Shown here one piece after another: positions 7,360 through 15,137 of a DNA stretch of 59,176 nt; the first letter of the stretch is position 1; the number at the start of each line of letters is the position of its first letter. A program made the translations under genes and the position numbers. The stretch is from Candidatus Latescibacterota bacterium. GTDB taxonomy: Bacteria > Latescibacterota > UBA2968. The stretch is taken from NCBI GenBank assembly GCA_022824945.1, contig JAJDYX010000037.1, positions 1-59,176 on the forward strand, read 5' to 3'. Below the pieces are notes generated by a model. That model made no database searches, was not told the origin of the DNA, and was given only the letters and a program-made list of their open reading frames with translations.

Positions 7360-8436
7360 TCAGAGTAACGTGACGATTCGCTCCGCTGTATTGCCGTCCC
7401 ACAACTCGGGCAAGCGACCGGCTTTATAGTGCCCATTCAAAACAGATTCAGCCTCTGCAACAATGCGTTCGGGACAAACACCCACAAGTGTATTCGTCCC
7501 AATATCTACCGTCTCTGGTCGTTCTGTATGCTCTCTAAGCGTCAAACACGGCACACCCAAAGCCGTCGTCTCTTCTTGCAAGCCCCCTGAATCTGTCATC
7601 ACAAATTTTGCATTTTTCTGCAATTTCAAAGAATCGAGATAGCCTACCGGATCCATAAGTTTGATATGATCCATCATCTCAAGCCTTTGCAAAAAACCAA
7701 ATCCGGACAGGCGATTGCGTGTTCTCGGATGCAAAGGCCACGCAATTGGACATTTGAGGGCTTGCAACGCGGATACAATGCCAGCCAACGTATCTGGACA
7801 ATCGACATTTGAGGCCCGATGGAGCGTGAGAAAAACGTACTCTTGAACCGATAAACCGTGTATCTCCAGAATGCGGGATTCATCGGCTTTGGGGGATAGC
7901 AACATCAGAGAATCTATCATCACATTGCCCACAAAATGAATGCAGTGATCTGCAATGCCTTCGCGCCTCAGATTTTCACACGCCTGCTTAGAAGGTGCAA
8001 ACAGAAGATCAGATATGGCATCCACCACAATTCGATTGATCTCTTCGGGCATTGACCGATCCCAACTTCTCAACCCTGCCTCCACATGTCCAATGGGAAA
8101 TTGCAATTTCGCTGCATCCATCGCACATCCCAAAGCAGAATTTACATCCCCAACGACAAGGACCCAATCCGGTCTTTCTTGAAGTAAAACCTCCTCAAAA
8201 CCCATCATGACCTGTGCTGTCTGGTACGCGTGACTGCCCGACCCCACATTCAATTCATAATGAGGTCGGGGAAGATTTAAGTCTCGAAAGAAAATCTCGG
8301 ACATAAAATCATCGTAGTGTTGTCCCGTATGCACCAGAATCGGCTCAAACACATCGGGCATCTCGACCAGTTGATTCCAAAGCGGGGCAACTTTCATAAA
8401 ATTGGGCCGCGCACCCGCCACAAGAATAATTTTCAC
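7360..8436 (-). CDS. wecB: UDP-N-acetylglucosamine 2-epimerase (non-hydrolysing)
   Basis: Interconverts UDP-GlcNAc and UDP-ManNAc in the cytoplasm, feeding ManNAc into surface glycans. The 358-residue protein has the family hallmarks: GARPNFMKVAPL at the N-terminus, HTGQHYD, HVEAGLRS, PEEINR, TLHR and DSGGLQEE with E/R-rich continuation (LREHTERPET). The start is GTG at 8436, eight bases after AAGGAG. It is the last gene of the peptide-secretion locus, 14 bp behind the parvulin gene. Its presence points to sugar-nucleotide supply for the two glycosyltransferases at the head of the locus, though it could serve general envelope glycans. Confidence 0.92.
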   Translation of the reverse strand: MKIILVAGARPNFMKVAPLWNQLVEMPDVFEPILVHTGQHYDDFMSEIFFRDLNLPRPHYELNVGSGSHAYQTAQVMMGFEEVLLQERPDWVLVVGDVNSALGCAMDAAKLQFPIGHVEAGLRSWDRSMPEEINRIVVDAISDLLFAPSKQACENLRREGIADHCIHFVGNVMIDSLMLLSPKADESRILEIHGLSVQEYVFLTLHRASNVDCPDTLAGIVSALQALKCPIAWPLHPRTRNRLSGFGFLQRLEMMDHIKLMDPVGYLDSLKLQKNAKFVMTDSGGLQEETTALGVPCLTLREHTERPETVDIGTNTLVGVCPERIVAEAESVLNGHYKAGRLPELWDGNTAERIVTLL

Positions 8437-8450
8437 CTGTATTCTCCTTA

Positions 8451-9230
8451 CTATTTAGAGGCTTCCGGCTGCCAAATCGGATACCGTATATCTGCCCGCT
8501 GCATTTCGCGTTGCAACCACTGATTAAACAGATGTTTGCGGATCTCCTTTTTAATCCTCTTATCCAGCGTTGCCGGATAGCATTCCTGCACCAGGTACAG
8601 CGCAAAGCCTTTTGATACTTTTTCTGGACCAAAAATTTCACCCGGCAAAGCGGCAAAAACACGCGCTGCAATCCCCTTTGGCAACTGCTTGCGCCGCACA
8701 CGCCCCAAAAAGCCACTACCTGGTCGCGTGTGTGCATCTTGAGAAAACCGACGTGCCATCGCATAAAAATCTGCTCCATCTTCCCTAATCTGCAAATCAA
8801 TCTCGTCGATCACACCCTGATCCGCGTGAAAAATCCAGCAAATCTCCGCCTCGTCAAATTCAAGTGTGTGTTGCGCGAAATACGGTTCGACCTGCCTCTC
8901 GGAAATCTTCTCAGACAGCAAATACTCTATCCGCCTCACCTCGGCATCTTCTGCCACATCCTGAAGCGTAATACCCCGCTTTGTAAGATATGCCTCTGTA
9001 TCTTCCACTCGTTCGAGACGATGTTGATACCGCCAGTCATCTACCTTGCGCTGAATATCCTCCTGCGCTGCACAAACACCCTCGCGTCGGGCGAGTTGCC
9101 GGATCAATTCTCTACGCGCAAATTCATCAAAAAAACGTAGATTATCGGCAACACCTAATTGTCGCACGACATGGCGCAATGACACCTCAGTACCATTAAT
9201 CTGAATCAGTATAGCATCCTCTGCCATCAC
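8451..9230 (-). CDS. Parvulin-type peptidyl-prolyl isomerase (PpiC-like), cytosolic
   Basis: 259 residues with an N-terminal helical SurA-like part and a parvulin domain at about 125-225 (FDEAEICWIFHAD, FYAMARRFSQDAHTRPGSGFLG, LPGEIFGPEKVSKGFALYLVQ). Unlike SurA or PrsA it starts MAEDAILIQINGTEVS, without a signal peptide or lipobox, so it should act in the cytosol. Its start overlaps the hlyD stop by four bases (ATGA), implying translational coupling to the exporter. A role in keeping or isomerising the precursor peptides before export is an inference. From memory, similar parvulin-HlyD-peptidase/ABC triads occur in cyanobacterial bacteriocin loci. Confidence 0.8.
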   Translation of the reverse strand: MMAEDAILIQINGTEVSLRHVVRQLGVADNLRFFDEFARRELIRQLARREGVCAAQEDIQRKVDDWRYQHRLERVEDTEAYLTKRGITLQDVAEDAEVRRIEYLLSEKISERQVEPYFAQHTLEFDEAEICWIFHADQGVIDEIDLQIREDGADFYAMARRFSQDAHTRPGSGFLGRVRRKQLPKGIAARVFAALPGEIFGPEKVSKGFALYLVQECYPATLDKRIKKEIRKHLFNQWLQREMQRADIRYPIWQPEASK

Positions 9231-10609
9231 AACGCCCCCTCCTGAACATCGTACCTTGCCGACTCGTAAAGCTGTCGCAAGGGACTCAGCAACATTAGCA
9301 AGACCGATTGCCGGTCAGTCATAATCTCTGCCGTACCCTTCATGCCGAACATCAGAGGTTTGTCATACCCCTTCACGTGCATCGTATTTTCTTCTAACTC
9401 GACAACACATTTAAACATCGGTCCAATACTTTCATCTATCACCGCATCGGGCGAGATGGATGTAAGCCACCCGCGTTTGATACCAAAATCCTGAAAGGCA
9501 TACGCATCGTATTTCAGCTTGACCAACTGCCCGGGCTTGAGCAAGCCCACATCTTTATTCAACACCATCACCTCTGCAACCATCGGTGCCGAGGCCGGTG
9601 CCAGCGCGAGTAATGGCTGCCCCTTGCTGATCACCTGTCCAATCGCATTCACCATCACCTGTGTGACAATGCCCGATTCAGGTGCTATGATCAAATCCGA
9701 CTCAGCTTCGAGAGTGCGATCAATGCGTTTGCGCGCCTGCTCCAATCGCAAGTGTGCAGTCTCATAAGCGTGTCGCATCTGCGAAGCCTCGCGCTCGTGC
9801 GCAATACGCGCTTCTGTGATTTGCCGCTTGAGATCAGCCACGGCCATTTCATTTTTATATATCTCCGACATACGCGATGGAAGTGCGGACAGAGCACTCA
9901 AATACTGCACACGCGCGCTATTCATATCTGCCTGGCTGATCAACTCGCGCTCAAACAGCGTCTTTTGCTGCAAAAACTCCTGTTTTAAGTGATCAATCTC
10001 AGCCTGACGAAACCCAATCTGCGCTTGCAACCCCGCATCAGAGATTTTGTTTTTCGATCCCTCAACCTCGCCCACATCGCTTTGATAATCTTCCAACGCA
10101 TCCTGGTGTGCCACCATAAACTGCTGCAAAACAGATAGACGTTGTTCCAATGCACCTATCGTCTCTCGATTTAACCTCGCCCTTTGTGGCAACACCGTCT
10201 TGAAATCATATTCTGCTTTTTGAAAAGCCATCTTTGCCTGTTCCCATTCCCGCAAGTCTCCCCAGGTCTCCCACGATTTCAGCTTAAACAACACCTCACC
10301 TTGCTCGACCTGATCCCCTTCCTTAACACCAATCAACTCAATCTCACCGCCTCGCTGTGCCTGCATCGTCTTCACCTGTCCTAAGGGCACCAGCCGAAAA
10401 GGTGCTGACGCCACCACATCTACCTCGCCCCACCACGCCCAGGTAATGGCAACAATCACAAATAGCAGCACAATATAGAGCAATGCACGTCCCCAAAAGG
10501 GCCGCAAAGATCCCATAAACGCATGCACCTCTTCTGCCGCGTCATCTTGTCCCTGGATGATACCGTGAGACATTGTCTCTGCTGGTGTCTCTAAAAGCGA
10601 TTCTGCCAT
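9227..10609 (-). CDS. HlyD-family membrane-fusion (periplasmic adaptor) protein
   Basis: 460 residues with a cytoplasmic N-terminus, one membrane helix (about 41-60), then a split biotinyl-lipoyl domain (QAQRGGEIELIGVKEGDQVEQGEVLFKL and the matching SGIVTQVMVNAIGQVISKG half). A long coiled coil (about 120-300) and a C-terminal beta-barrel domain complete it. This is the adaptor linking an ABC exporter to an outer-membrane TolC-like channel; no TolC is in the window. The gene begins at the base after the exporter's stop codon, so the two are one translational unit. Confidence 0.92.
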   Translation of the reverse strand: MAESLLETPAETMSHGIIQGQDDAAEEVHAFMGSLRPFWGRALLYIVLLFVIVAITWAWWGEVDVVASAPFRLVPLGQVKTMQAQRGGEIELIGVKEGDQVEQGEVLFKLKSWETWGDLREWEQAKMAFQKAEYDFKTVLPQRARLNRETIGALEQRLSVLQQFMVAHQDALEDYQSDVGEVEGSKNKISDAGLQAQIGFRQAEIDHLKQEFLQQKTLFERELISQADMNSARVQYLSALSALPSRMSEIYKNEMAVADLKRQITEARIAHEREASQMRHAYETAHLRLEQARKRIDRTLEAESDLIIAPESGIVTQVMVNAIGQVISKGQPLLALAPASAPMVAEVMVLNKDVGLLKPGQLVKLKYDAYAFQDFGIKRGWLTSISPDAVIDESIGPMFKCVVELEENTMHVKGYDKPLMFGMKGTAEIMTDRQSVLLMLLSPLRQLYESARYDVQEGAL

Positions 10610-13600
10610 TCAAACCACCTGCAACTGTTGGCTACACATGTGATAATACAAACCCTCTTGCACCATCAACTCATCGTGTGTCCCCATCTCCACAATATGA
10701 CCCTTATCTAAGACCACAATCGCATCTGCATCGCGCACCGTACTCAACCGATGTGCGATAACCAACGCCGTGCGATCATCCAAAAACAGATCTAAATTTG
10801 CCTGAATCGCCTGTTCTGAATCCGTATCTAAGGCATTGGTCGCTTCGTCAAAAATCAATATCTTGGGATCATGGTAAAGCGCCCGTGCAATTGCAATCCG
10901 CTGCCTTTGCCCACCTGATAGCCCCACACCCTGCTCACCCACCTTGGTCTCATAGCCCAAAGGCATATCGCTCACGAAATCGTGTACACAGGCCAACTTC
11001 GCAACTTCCAAAATGCGATCCATGTCCGCATCTGACTGACCAATGGCGATATTTTCTGCAATCGTGCCAGAAAACAAAAACGGCTCCTGCATCACCATAC
11101 CCACCTGCCGACGCAACCAATGGGGGTCTAAATCTCGCACATCCATACCATCTAAGGTCACGCGACCCTCTGACGGATCAAACAAACGGGGCACCAACTT
11201 TACCAACGTCGTCTTACCTGCGCCGCTGCGTCCCACAATCGCCACTTTTTGACCCGGCTCAAGAATCAGATCTATGTTATTCAACACATAAGGTTCGTCA
11301 GAACCCACACCATATCTGAAAAACACCTCATCAAAAACCACGCGCCCTTCCAAATGCTTTAAGATCAAACCCTGACCCTGTTGCCGCGCATCTTCCATCT
11401 GCGTGTCATACACATCATTCAGCCGATCCAGAGCAATACGCGCCTCTTGCACCTGCGGCCATATCCCAATCAACCCCATAATGGGACCCATCACATTGCC
11501 AATCAGCGCATTAAACGCCATCAACTGCCCAACCGACAGGTCTCCCGCAATCACCAATGAGGCGCCATACCACAAAATCACCGTACTGCTCAGCAAATTG
11601 ATCACGCTTCCAATTCCTCCAAACAGCATCTGCACTTTTAACCGTTGAAAGCCTATCTGAATTTCCTTTGTAAACTTACCTTCCCAATGCCACCTTGTCG
11701 CGCGCTCCACCGCCTCGGCTTTGACCACATCAATACCGTGCAGAGAATCAATCAAGACCGATGATTGTTCTGCACGCGCCAGAAAAGCGCGCTGGCTGAA
11801 AGACTTCAAAATGGGCGTATAAATCAGCGTAAGCCCTACAGAGAGCGGCACAAAAATCAGCATCACCAGCGTCAATTCCGCATTGTAATAAAACATCAAG
11901 CCCAGATAGACAAATAGCATGATAAAATCCAGAACTGCAGAAACCGTCGTATCCGTCAACAATCGCTGAATCGTTGCATTCTCTCGAAACCGAGTGGTCA
12001 AATCGCCCGTGCGCCTGAGCGCAAAAAACCGCATGGACAGTGCCAATAAATGACGATAAAAACGCGACAACATCGCAATGCTCAACCGCGCACTCACATA
12101 CCCGATTAAATAGACGCGCAACGTCGATGTACCCATCTGAAACAACGCGACAACGACCATACCCACCAGCATCAAGTTCAACAAATCCTCGTCGTGATGC
12201 ACCAGGACCTGATCGACAATCGTCTGCATAAAAATAGGCGATGCCAGACCAAACAAACTGAGTATCAAAGACGCCAGCAATACCTCAATCAATATGCCTG
12301 TATAGGGCCTGATCAATGGAAAAAACCGCTTAAAAGAAGACTTTGACGGTTCATTTTCTGCCACCTGATCCGTGTAGTCTATCAACAGCGCCATATTCGT
12401 CCAGCCCTTCTCAAACTCTGCCCGCGGCAGCTTGCGAATACCCACGCCGGGGTCTGCTATCTTCACCTCCTTTTTATTCATCTGATACAAAACCACAAAG
12501 TGATTGCCTTCCCAGTGCAAAATGACTGGCAATTCTGTTCGCATCAGAGCTTCATATCCCGTACGCACACCGCGCGTGACAAAACCTATGGTTTCCGCAG
12601 CCTCGGCCAATGCCGCCATCGACGTGCCATACCGCGACACATTGGACATATCGCGCAACCTGTTCAACCCAATAGGCATCTTGTAATACTTACAAATCAT
12701 ACCCAAACACGCCGCACCACAATCCGATTGATCGTGTTGCTTCAAAAACGGAAAGCGAAACAATGTAGGCACTTGTGGTTTTGCACCATCTATTCTGATA
12801 TTAACCACATTGGATGCTGTATTGGACTCTGTGTCTTTTGAGGGAACAGATCGCACAACCGTTGGCTCAGGTTGCGCTTGTCGAAACAATGCGCCATTTG
12901 ATCCCTGACCTCCACGCAATATGCGACCTTTCTCCAAAGCCTTCTCAAATCCCGGCATTATAGCTTTTAGCTTATTAAAATCGCTTTTATCTATATAAAA
13001 GAGCACACTATCACGCCGACTGCGAATGACCATTTCATCATTTCTGCCATCACCAAAATAATCTCCCTGGCTCAAAATCACCACATCCCCATCTTCTGAC
13101 ACAGCCTCTAACTGACCGTTGCCAATCAAATAAAATCGCTGCCCCACCTGACCTCGCTCAACAACCGTCGTTCCCTCCTCAACCACCTCGCGCTTCAACC
13201 GCGCGAAAAACACCCGCATCGCATCGCCTGGAACATCCCCTTTCAAAAATCGCGTAAAATCCCGATACGCAATACAGGAGACCTGCTCTTCGAGGTAGTC
13301 TTTCACGTCAGAACTTTTTCTTACAGCCTTAAAAAACTCATCCTTCGGCACCTGCAACACCTCCGCATCCTCAACCGCTCGCACCGTTGCCCGATGTTCC
13401 TGCCTGCCCAACAGTGCCCCTTCGCCAAAATGATCGCCCGCATACAAATAGCCCACAGTGGTCGAAGAGCCATTTGCATCCTGTTTGATCACCCGCAACC
13501 GTCCAGACTGCACAATGTAAAACGCCTCACCCGCTTGCTCCTGTTGAAAAACAACACCGCCAAAGGAAAAATGAACAGATTGCGATCGAACTGAGTTTTT

Positions 13601-13636
13601 CAAGAAAAAGTGGGAAAGATTCATTTTTTGATCCAT
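10610..13636 (-). CDS. C39 peptidase-containing ABC exporter with two N-terminal cyclic-nucleotide-binding domains
   Basis: 1,008 residues. Domain order: cNMP-binding 1 (about 20-125), cNMP-binding 2 (about 135-240), C39 bacteriocin-processing peptidase (about 295-420), six-helix membrane domain (about 440-730) and ABC ATPase (about 765-1000). The first cNMP domain has an intact phosphate cassette (F70-G71-E72-G-A-L-L, R82-A-T). The second is degenerate (FGDG in place of FGEG). The peptidase triad is C306 (SDCGAAC), H379 (NHFVVLY) and D395 (IADPGVG). Walker A (GRSGAGKTT), LSGGQRQR and FDEAT are complete. Such proteins cut double-glycine leaders while exporting the core. Four candidate substrates lie immediately upstream. 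The cNMP domain suggests export is gated by a nucleotide signal (inference). Confidence 0.93.
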   Translation of the reverse strand: MDQKMNLSHFFLKNSVRSQSVHFSFGGVVFQQEQAGEAFYIVQSGRLRVIKQDANGSSTTVGYLYAGDHFGEGALLGRQEHRATVRAVEDAEVLQVPKDEFFKAVRKSSDVKDYLEEQVSCIAYRDFTRFLKGDVPGDAMRVFFARLKREVVEEGTTVVERGQVGQRFYLIGNGQLEAVSEDGDVVILSQGDYFGDGRNDEMVIRSRRDSVLFYIDKSDFNKLKAIMPGFEKALEKGRILRGGQGSNGALFRQAQPEPTVVRSVPSKDTESNTASNVVNIRIDGAKPQVPTLFRFPFLKQHDQSDCGAACLGMICKYYKMPIGLNRLRDMSNVSRYGTSMAALAEAAETIGFVTRGVRTGYEALMRTELPVILHWEGNHFVVLYQMNKKEVKIADPGVGIRKLPRAEFEKGWTNMALLIDYTDQVAENEPSKSSFKRFFPLIRPYTGILIEVLLASLILSLFGLASPIFMQTIVDQVLVHHDEDLLNLMLVGMVVVALFQMGTSTLRVYLIGYVSARLSIAMLSRFYRHLLALSMRFFALRRTGDLTTRFRENATIQRLLTDTTVSAVLDFIMLFVYLGLMFYYNAELTLVMLIFVPLSVGLTLIYTPILKSFSQRAFLARAEQSSVLIDSLHGIDVVKAEAVERATRWHWEGKFTKEIQIGFQRLKVQMLFGGIGSVINLLSSTVILWYGASLVIAGDLSVGQLMAFNALIGNVMGPIMGLIGIWPQVQEARIALDRLNDVYDTQMEDARQQGQGLILKHLEGRVVFDEVFFRYGVGSDEPYVLNNIDLILEPGQKVAIVGRSGAGKTTLVKLVPRLFDPSEGRVTLDGMDVRDLDPHWLRRQVGMVMQEPFLFSGTIAENIAIGQSDADMDRILEVAKLACVHDFVSDMPLGYETKVGEQGVGLSGGQRQRIAIARALYHDPKILIFDEATNALDTDSEQAIQANLDLFLDDRTALVIAHRLSTVRDADAIVVLDKGHIVEMGTHDELMVQEGLYYHMCSQQLQVV

Positions 13637-13644
13637 TATGTGGT

Positions 13645-13674
13645 GTGGCTACGCCATGCCCACGGCGTAGCCAC
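13645..13674 (-). promoter_or_regulatory. Strong hairpin between the peptide genes and the exporter
   Basis: Perfect 11-bp stem GTGGCTACGCC/GGCGTAGCCAC (13645-13655 and 13664-13674), 8-base loop, no adequate T-run on the minus strand. It sits in the 60-bp gap between the last peptide gene and the exporter start. It may attenuate or stabilise the upstream transcript so peptides are made in excess of the exporter (inference). Confidence 0.55.
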
Positions 13675-13696
13675 AAAAATAACGGGTTGATGCACC

Positions 13697-13963
13697 TTAC
13701 CAAATAGGATTGGAACAGTAAATTACGGGGGTTCGCATTCGACGGTTAGCTTTCATTATGTAATACCTCATGAGTGCTTGACTGGGTGGTGGCGGGATTG
13801 AAGAACTCTCTTCTTCTGGCTCATAATGGCACAAGCCATCAATACCTGCCATTTCTTCACAATTGAGCGTTGTTTGATGGATAGATAGTGCCGTGCAAGA
13901 GGCGAAAGCGACATCTGAATCTGAATACGTAGTCAAGCGATTATTTGATGCGATAGCGGACAT
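13697..13963 (-). CDS. Precursor peptide 1 of the secreted-peptide locus
   Basis: 88 residues. The first 45 are nearly identical to precursor 2: SNNRLTTYSDSDVAFASCTAL, then HQTTLNCEEMAGIDGLC. Aligned to C39 leaders, LNCEEMAGIDGL matches the L-x4-M-x2-I-x-G-G pattern with GL in place of GG, and a Cys follows. The predicted core begins CHYEPEEESSS, then a proline run (PPPP) and ends TPVIYCSNPIW. GGAGGAT lies directly upstream of the ATG, with the same 5' leader as precursor 2. The core is unrelated to that of precursor 2, so the leader is conserved while the product varies, as in RiPP and bacteriocin families. The class is not recognised. Confidence 0.75.
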   Translation of the reverse strand: MSAIASNNRLTTYSDSDVAFASCTALSIHQTTLNCEEMAGIDGLCHYEPEEESSSIPPPPSQALMRYYIMKANRRMRTPVIYCSNPIW

Positions 13964-14073
13964 GATATCCTCCAGGTAAATGAAAGAAATTGTGATACCA
14001 CATGTGCAGAAGTAACAGTGAGTTACCCCTTAAATTGATGCGGATAGGGGTAGAGGGATAGGTCCCAATAATT

Positions 14074-14388
14074 TCAAAACAGCATCTGATTAGGTATTAT
14101 CAGGGGATACTCAACCCCAGGCTCAGGAGGGTCTGCATAATTAACAACAACACCGCCATAATAATATAGCGAAGCTACAGTATTAACATATTCCAAATCA
14201 TCTCCTAATTCAGAAGCAATATCTTGCACTGTATCAAGAACTTCCCCCAACAGGCACAAGCCATCAATACCTGCCATCTCTTCACAATTGAGCGTCGTTT
14301 GATGGATGGGCAGCGCCGTACAAGAAGCAAAAATAGCGTCTGAATCTGAATACGTAGTCACACGATTATTTAATGCGACAGCGGACAT
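14074..14388 (-). CDS. Precursor peptide 2 of the secreted-peptide locus
   Basis: 104 residues from the ATG at 14388, which has GGAGGAT at the proper distance; an in-frame ATG four codons upstream overlaps that site and is unlikely. The leader is almost the same as precursor 1 (SDSDAIFASCTALPIHQTTL then NCEEMAGIDGLC), with a predicted cut after GL and a Cys at +1. The 60-residue core is acidic and hydrophobic (CLLGEVLDTVQDIASELGDD), with aromatic/Val-rich YYYGGVVVNY and a final NQMLF. It is longer and less Ser/Thr-rich than a typical lanthipeptide core. Confidence 0.75.
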   Translation of the reverse strand: MSAVALNNRVTTYSDSDAIFASCTALPIHQTTLNCEEMAGIDGLCLLGEVLDTVQDIASELGDDLEYVNTVASLYYYGGVVVNYADPPEPGVEYPLIIPNQMLF

Positions 14389-14408
14389 GATATCCTCCAA
14401 ATAAATGA

Positions 14409-14479
14409 ATTGTAAAATTTATCAAGTACTGTGTGGAATAAATCTGGTTTTTTAGTACTTGAAAAATAAAATTTACAAC
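14409..14479 (-). repeat. Imperfect inverted repeat between precursors 3 and 2
   Basis: Core arms TCAAGTACT (14422-14430) and AGTACTTGA (14454-14462), with partly complementary AT-rich extensions (TTGTAAAATTT and AAATTTACAA). It can form a long hairpin in the transcript. No T-run follows on the minus strand, so it looks like an mRNA-stability or processing structure rather than a terminator. Confidence 0.4.
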
Positions 14480-14511
14480 AAATGACCAACGTGTTCCACT
14501 TAGCCAAATAC

Positions 14512-14742
14512 TTACCGGGTTTTAAACTTCATTGGCCAGGACCAGGGGTAATAAGGGTCAACATCATCCAAAATACCTTCCAGTGTTGGGTCATATCCTT
14601 CACTGAACTCTTCCTCCGGAGTTGGGTAACATCCACCAGAGACCTGAGTAAATTGATGCGCGTTCAGATCCGTCGTTTCAAACGGTAGATCGGTCACACA
14701 TGAAGCCGATTGCTCAGGATTTGATATGATTCGTCTCGTCAT
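14512..14742 (-). CDS. Precursor peptide 3 of the secreted-peptide locus
   Basis: 76 residues. The leader contains SASCVTDLP and the double-glycine motif LNAHQFTQVSGG followed by Cys. The predicted core starts CYPTPEEEFSEGYDPT and ends in an aromatic/basic tail (PYYPWSWPMKFKTR). The Shine-Dalgarno AAGGAGGTGAG is very strong. Leader and 5' region match precursor 4, and both are preceded by a copy of the 3' end of the adjacent glycosyltransferase gene, so 3 and 4 arose by tandem duplication of a peptide unit. No radical SAM, LanB/M or YcaO enzyme is nearby. Confidence 0.78.
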   Translation of the reverse strand: MTRRIISNPEQSASCVTDLPFETTDLNAHQFTQVSGGCYPTPEEEFSEGYDPTLEGILDDVDPYYPWSWPMKFKTR

Positions 14743-14822
14743 TCTTCCTCACCTCCTTTCTTTAACACCTCAGCGCAGTGCAAATAGCATCCCTTGTTGG
14801 GGACGCAAGAACCCCGAGAGTA

Positions 14823-14860
14823 TATCGCTGAAGTGTCGAATTTTGCGAAGCGTTTAAGCG
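14823..14860 (-). repeat. Duplicated 3' end of the GT4 gene upstream of precursor 3
   Basis: About 38 bases here match the end of the glycosyltransferase reading frame at roughly 15154-15191 with three or so differences (both contain AAACGCTTCGCAAAAT on the minus strand). The copy lies just after the precursor 4 stop codon and marks the left joint of a tandem duplication. Confidence 0.75.
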
Positions 14861-14883
14861 CTTTATGAGACCTGGCGCGATTA

Positions 14884-15087
14884 CTACCAGGAATCCCACC
14901 ATTCGCTCACCGCATCTTGGATAGCATCAATAATAATTTCAAAGGGCTCAATTGGCTCTCCTCCTGGTAAAATGCACCCACCTGATGTATTCGCCATCTC
15001 ACCACGCACAAGATCGATCTCTTGACCAGGGAGTTGAACACAGGTCACAGAATCTTGTGCTGGCATTGACGTAATGCGCTCAGTCAT
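14884..15087 (-). CDS. Precursor peptide 4 of the secreted-peptide locus
   Basis: 67 residues, the first peptide gene in transcription order, 50 bp after the GT4 gene. Leader features: TERITSMPAQDSVTCVQLPG, then LVRGEMANTSGG followed by Cys. The 29-residue core (CILPGGEPIEPFEIIIDAIQ, then DAVSEWWDSW) is strongly acidic and Trp-rich at the end. GAGAGGAGGTGAG stands just before the ATG. Only two Ser and no Thr remain in the core, which argues against lanthionine chemistry and limits O-glycosylation sites. The Cys at +1 is the one residue shared by all four cores. Confidence 0.8.
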   Translation of the reverse strand: MTERITSMPAQDSVTCVQLPGQEIDLVRGEMANTSGGCILPGGEPIEPFEIIIDAIQDAVSEWWDSW

Positions 15088-15137
15088 CTTCTCTCACCTC
15101 CTCTCTTCACTACCTCAGCACTATATCCCTCTATCTA

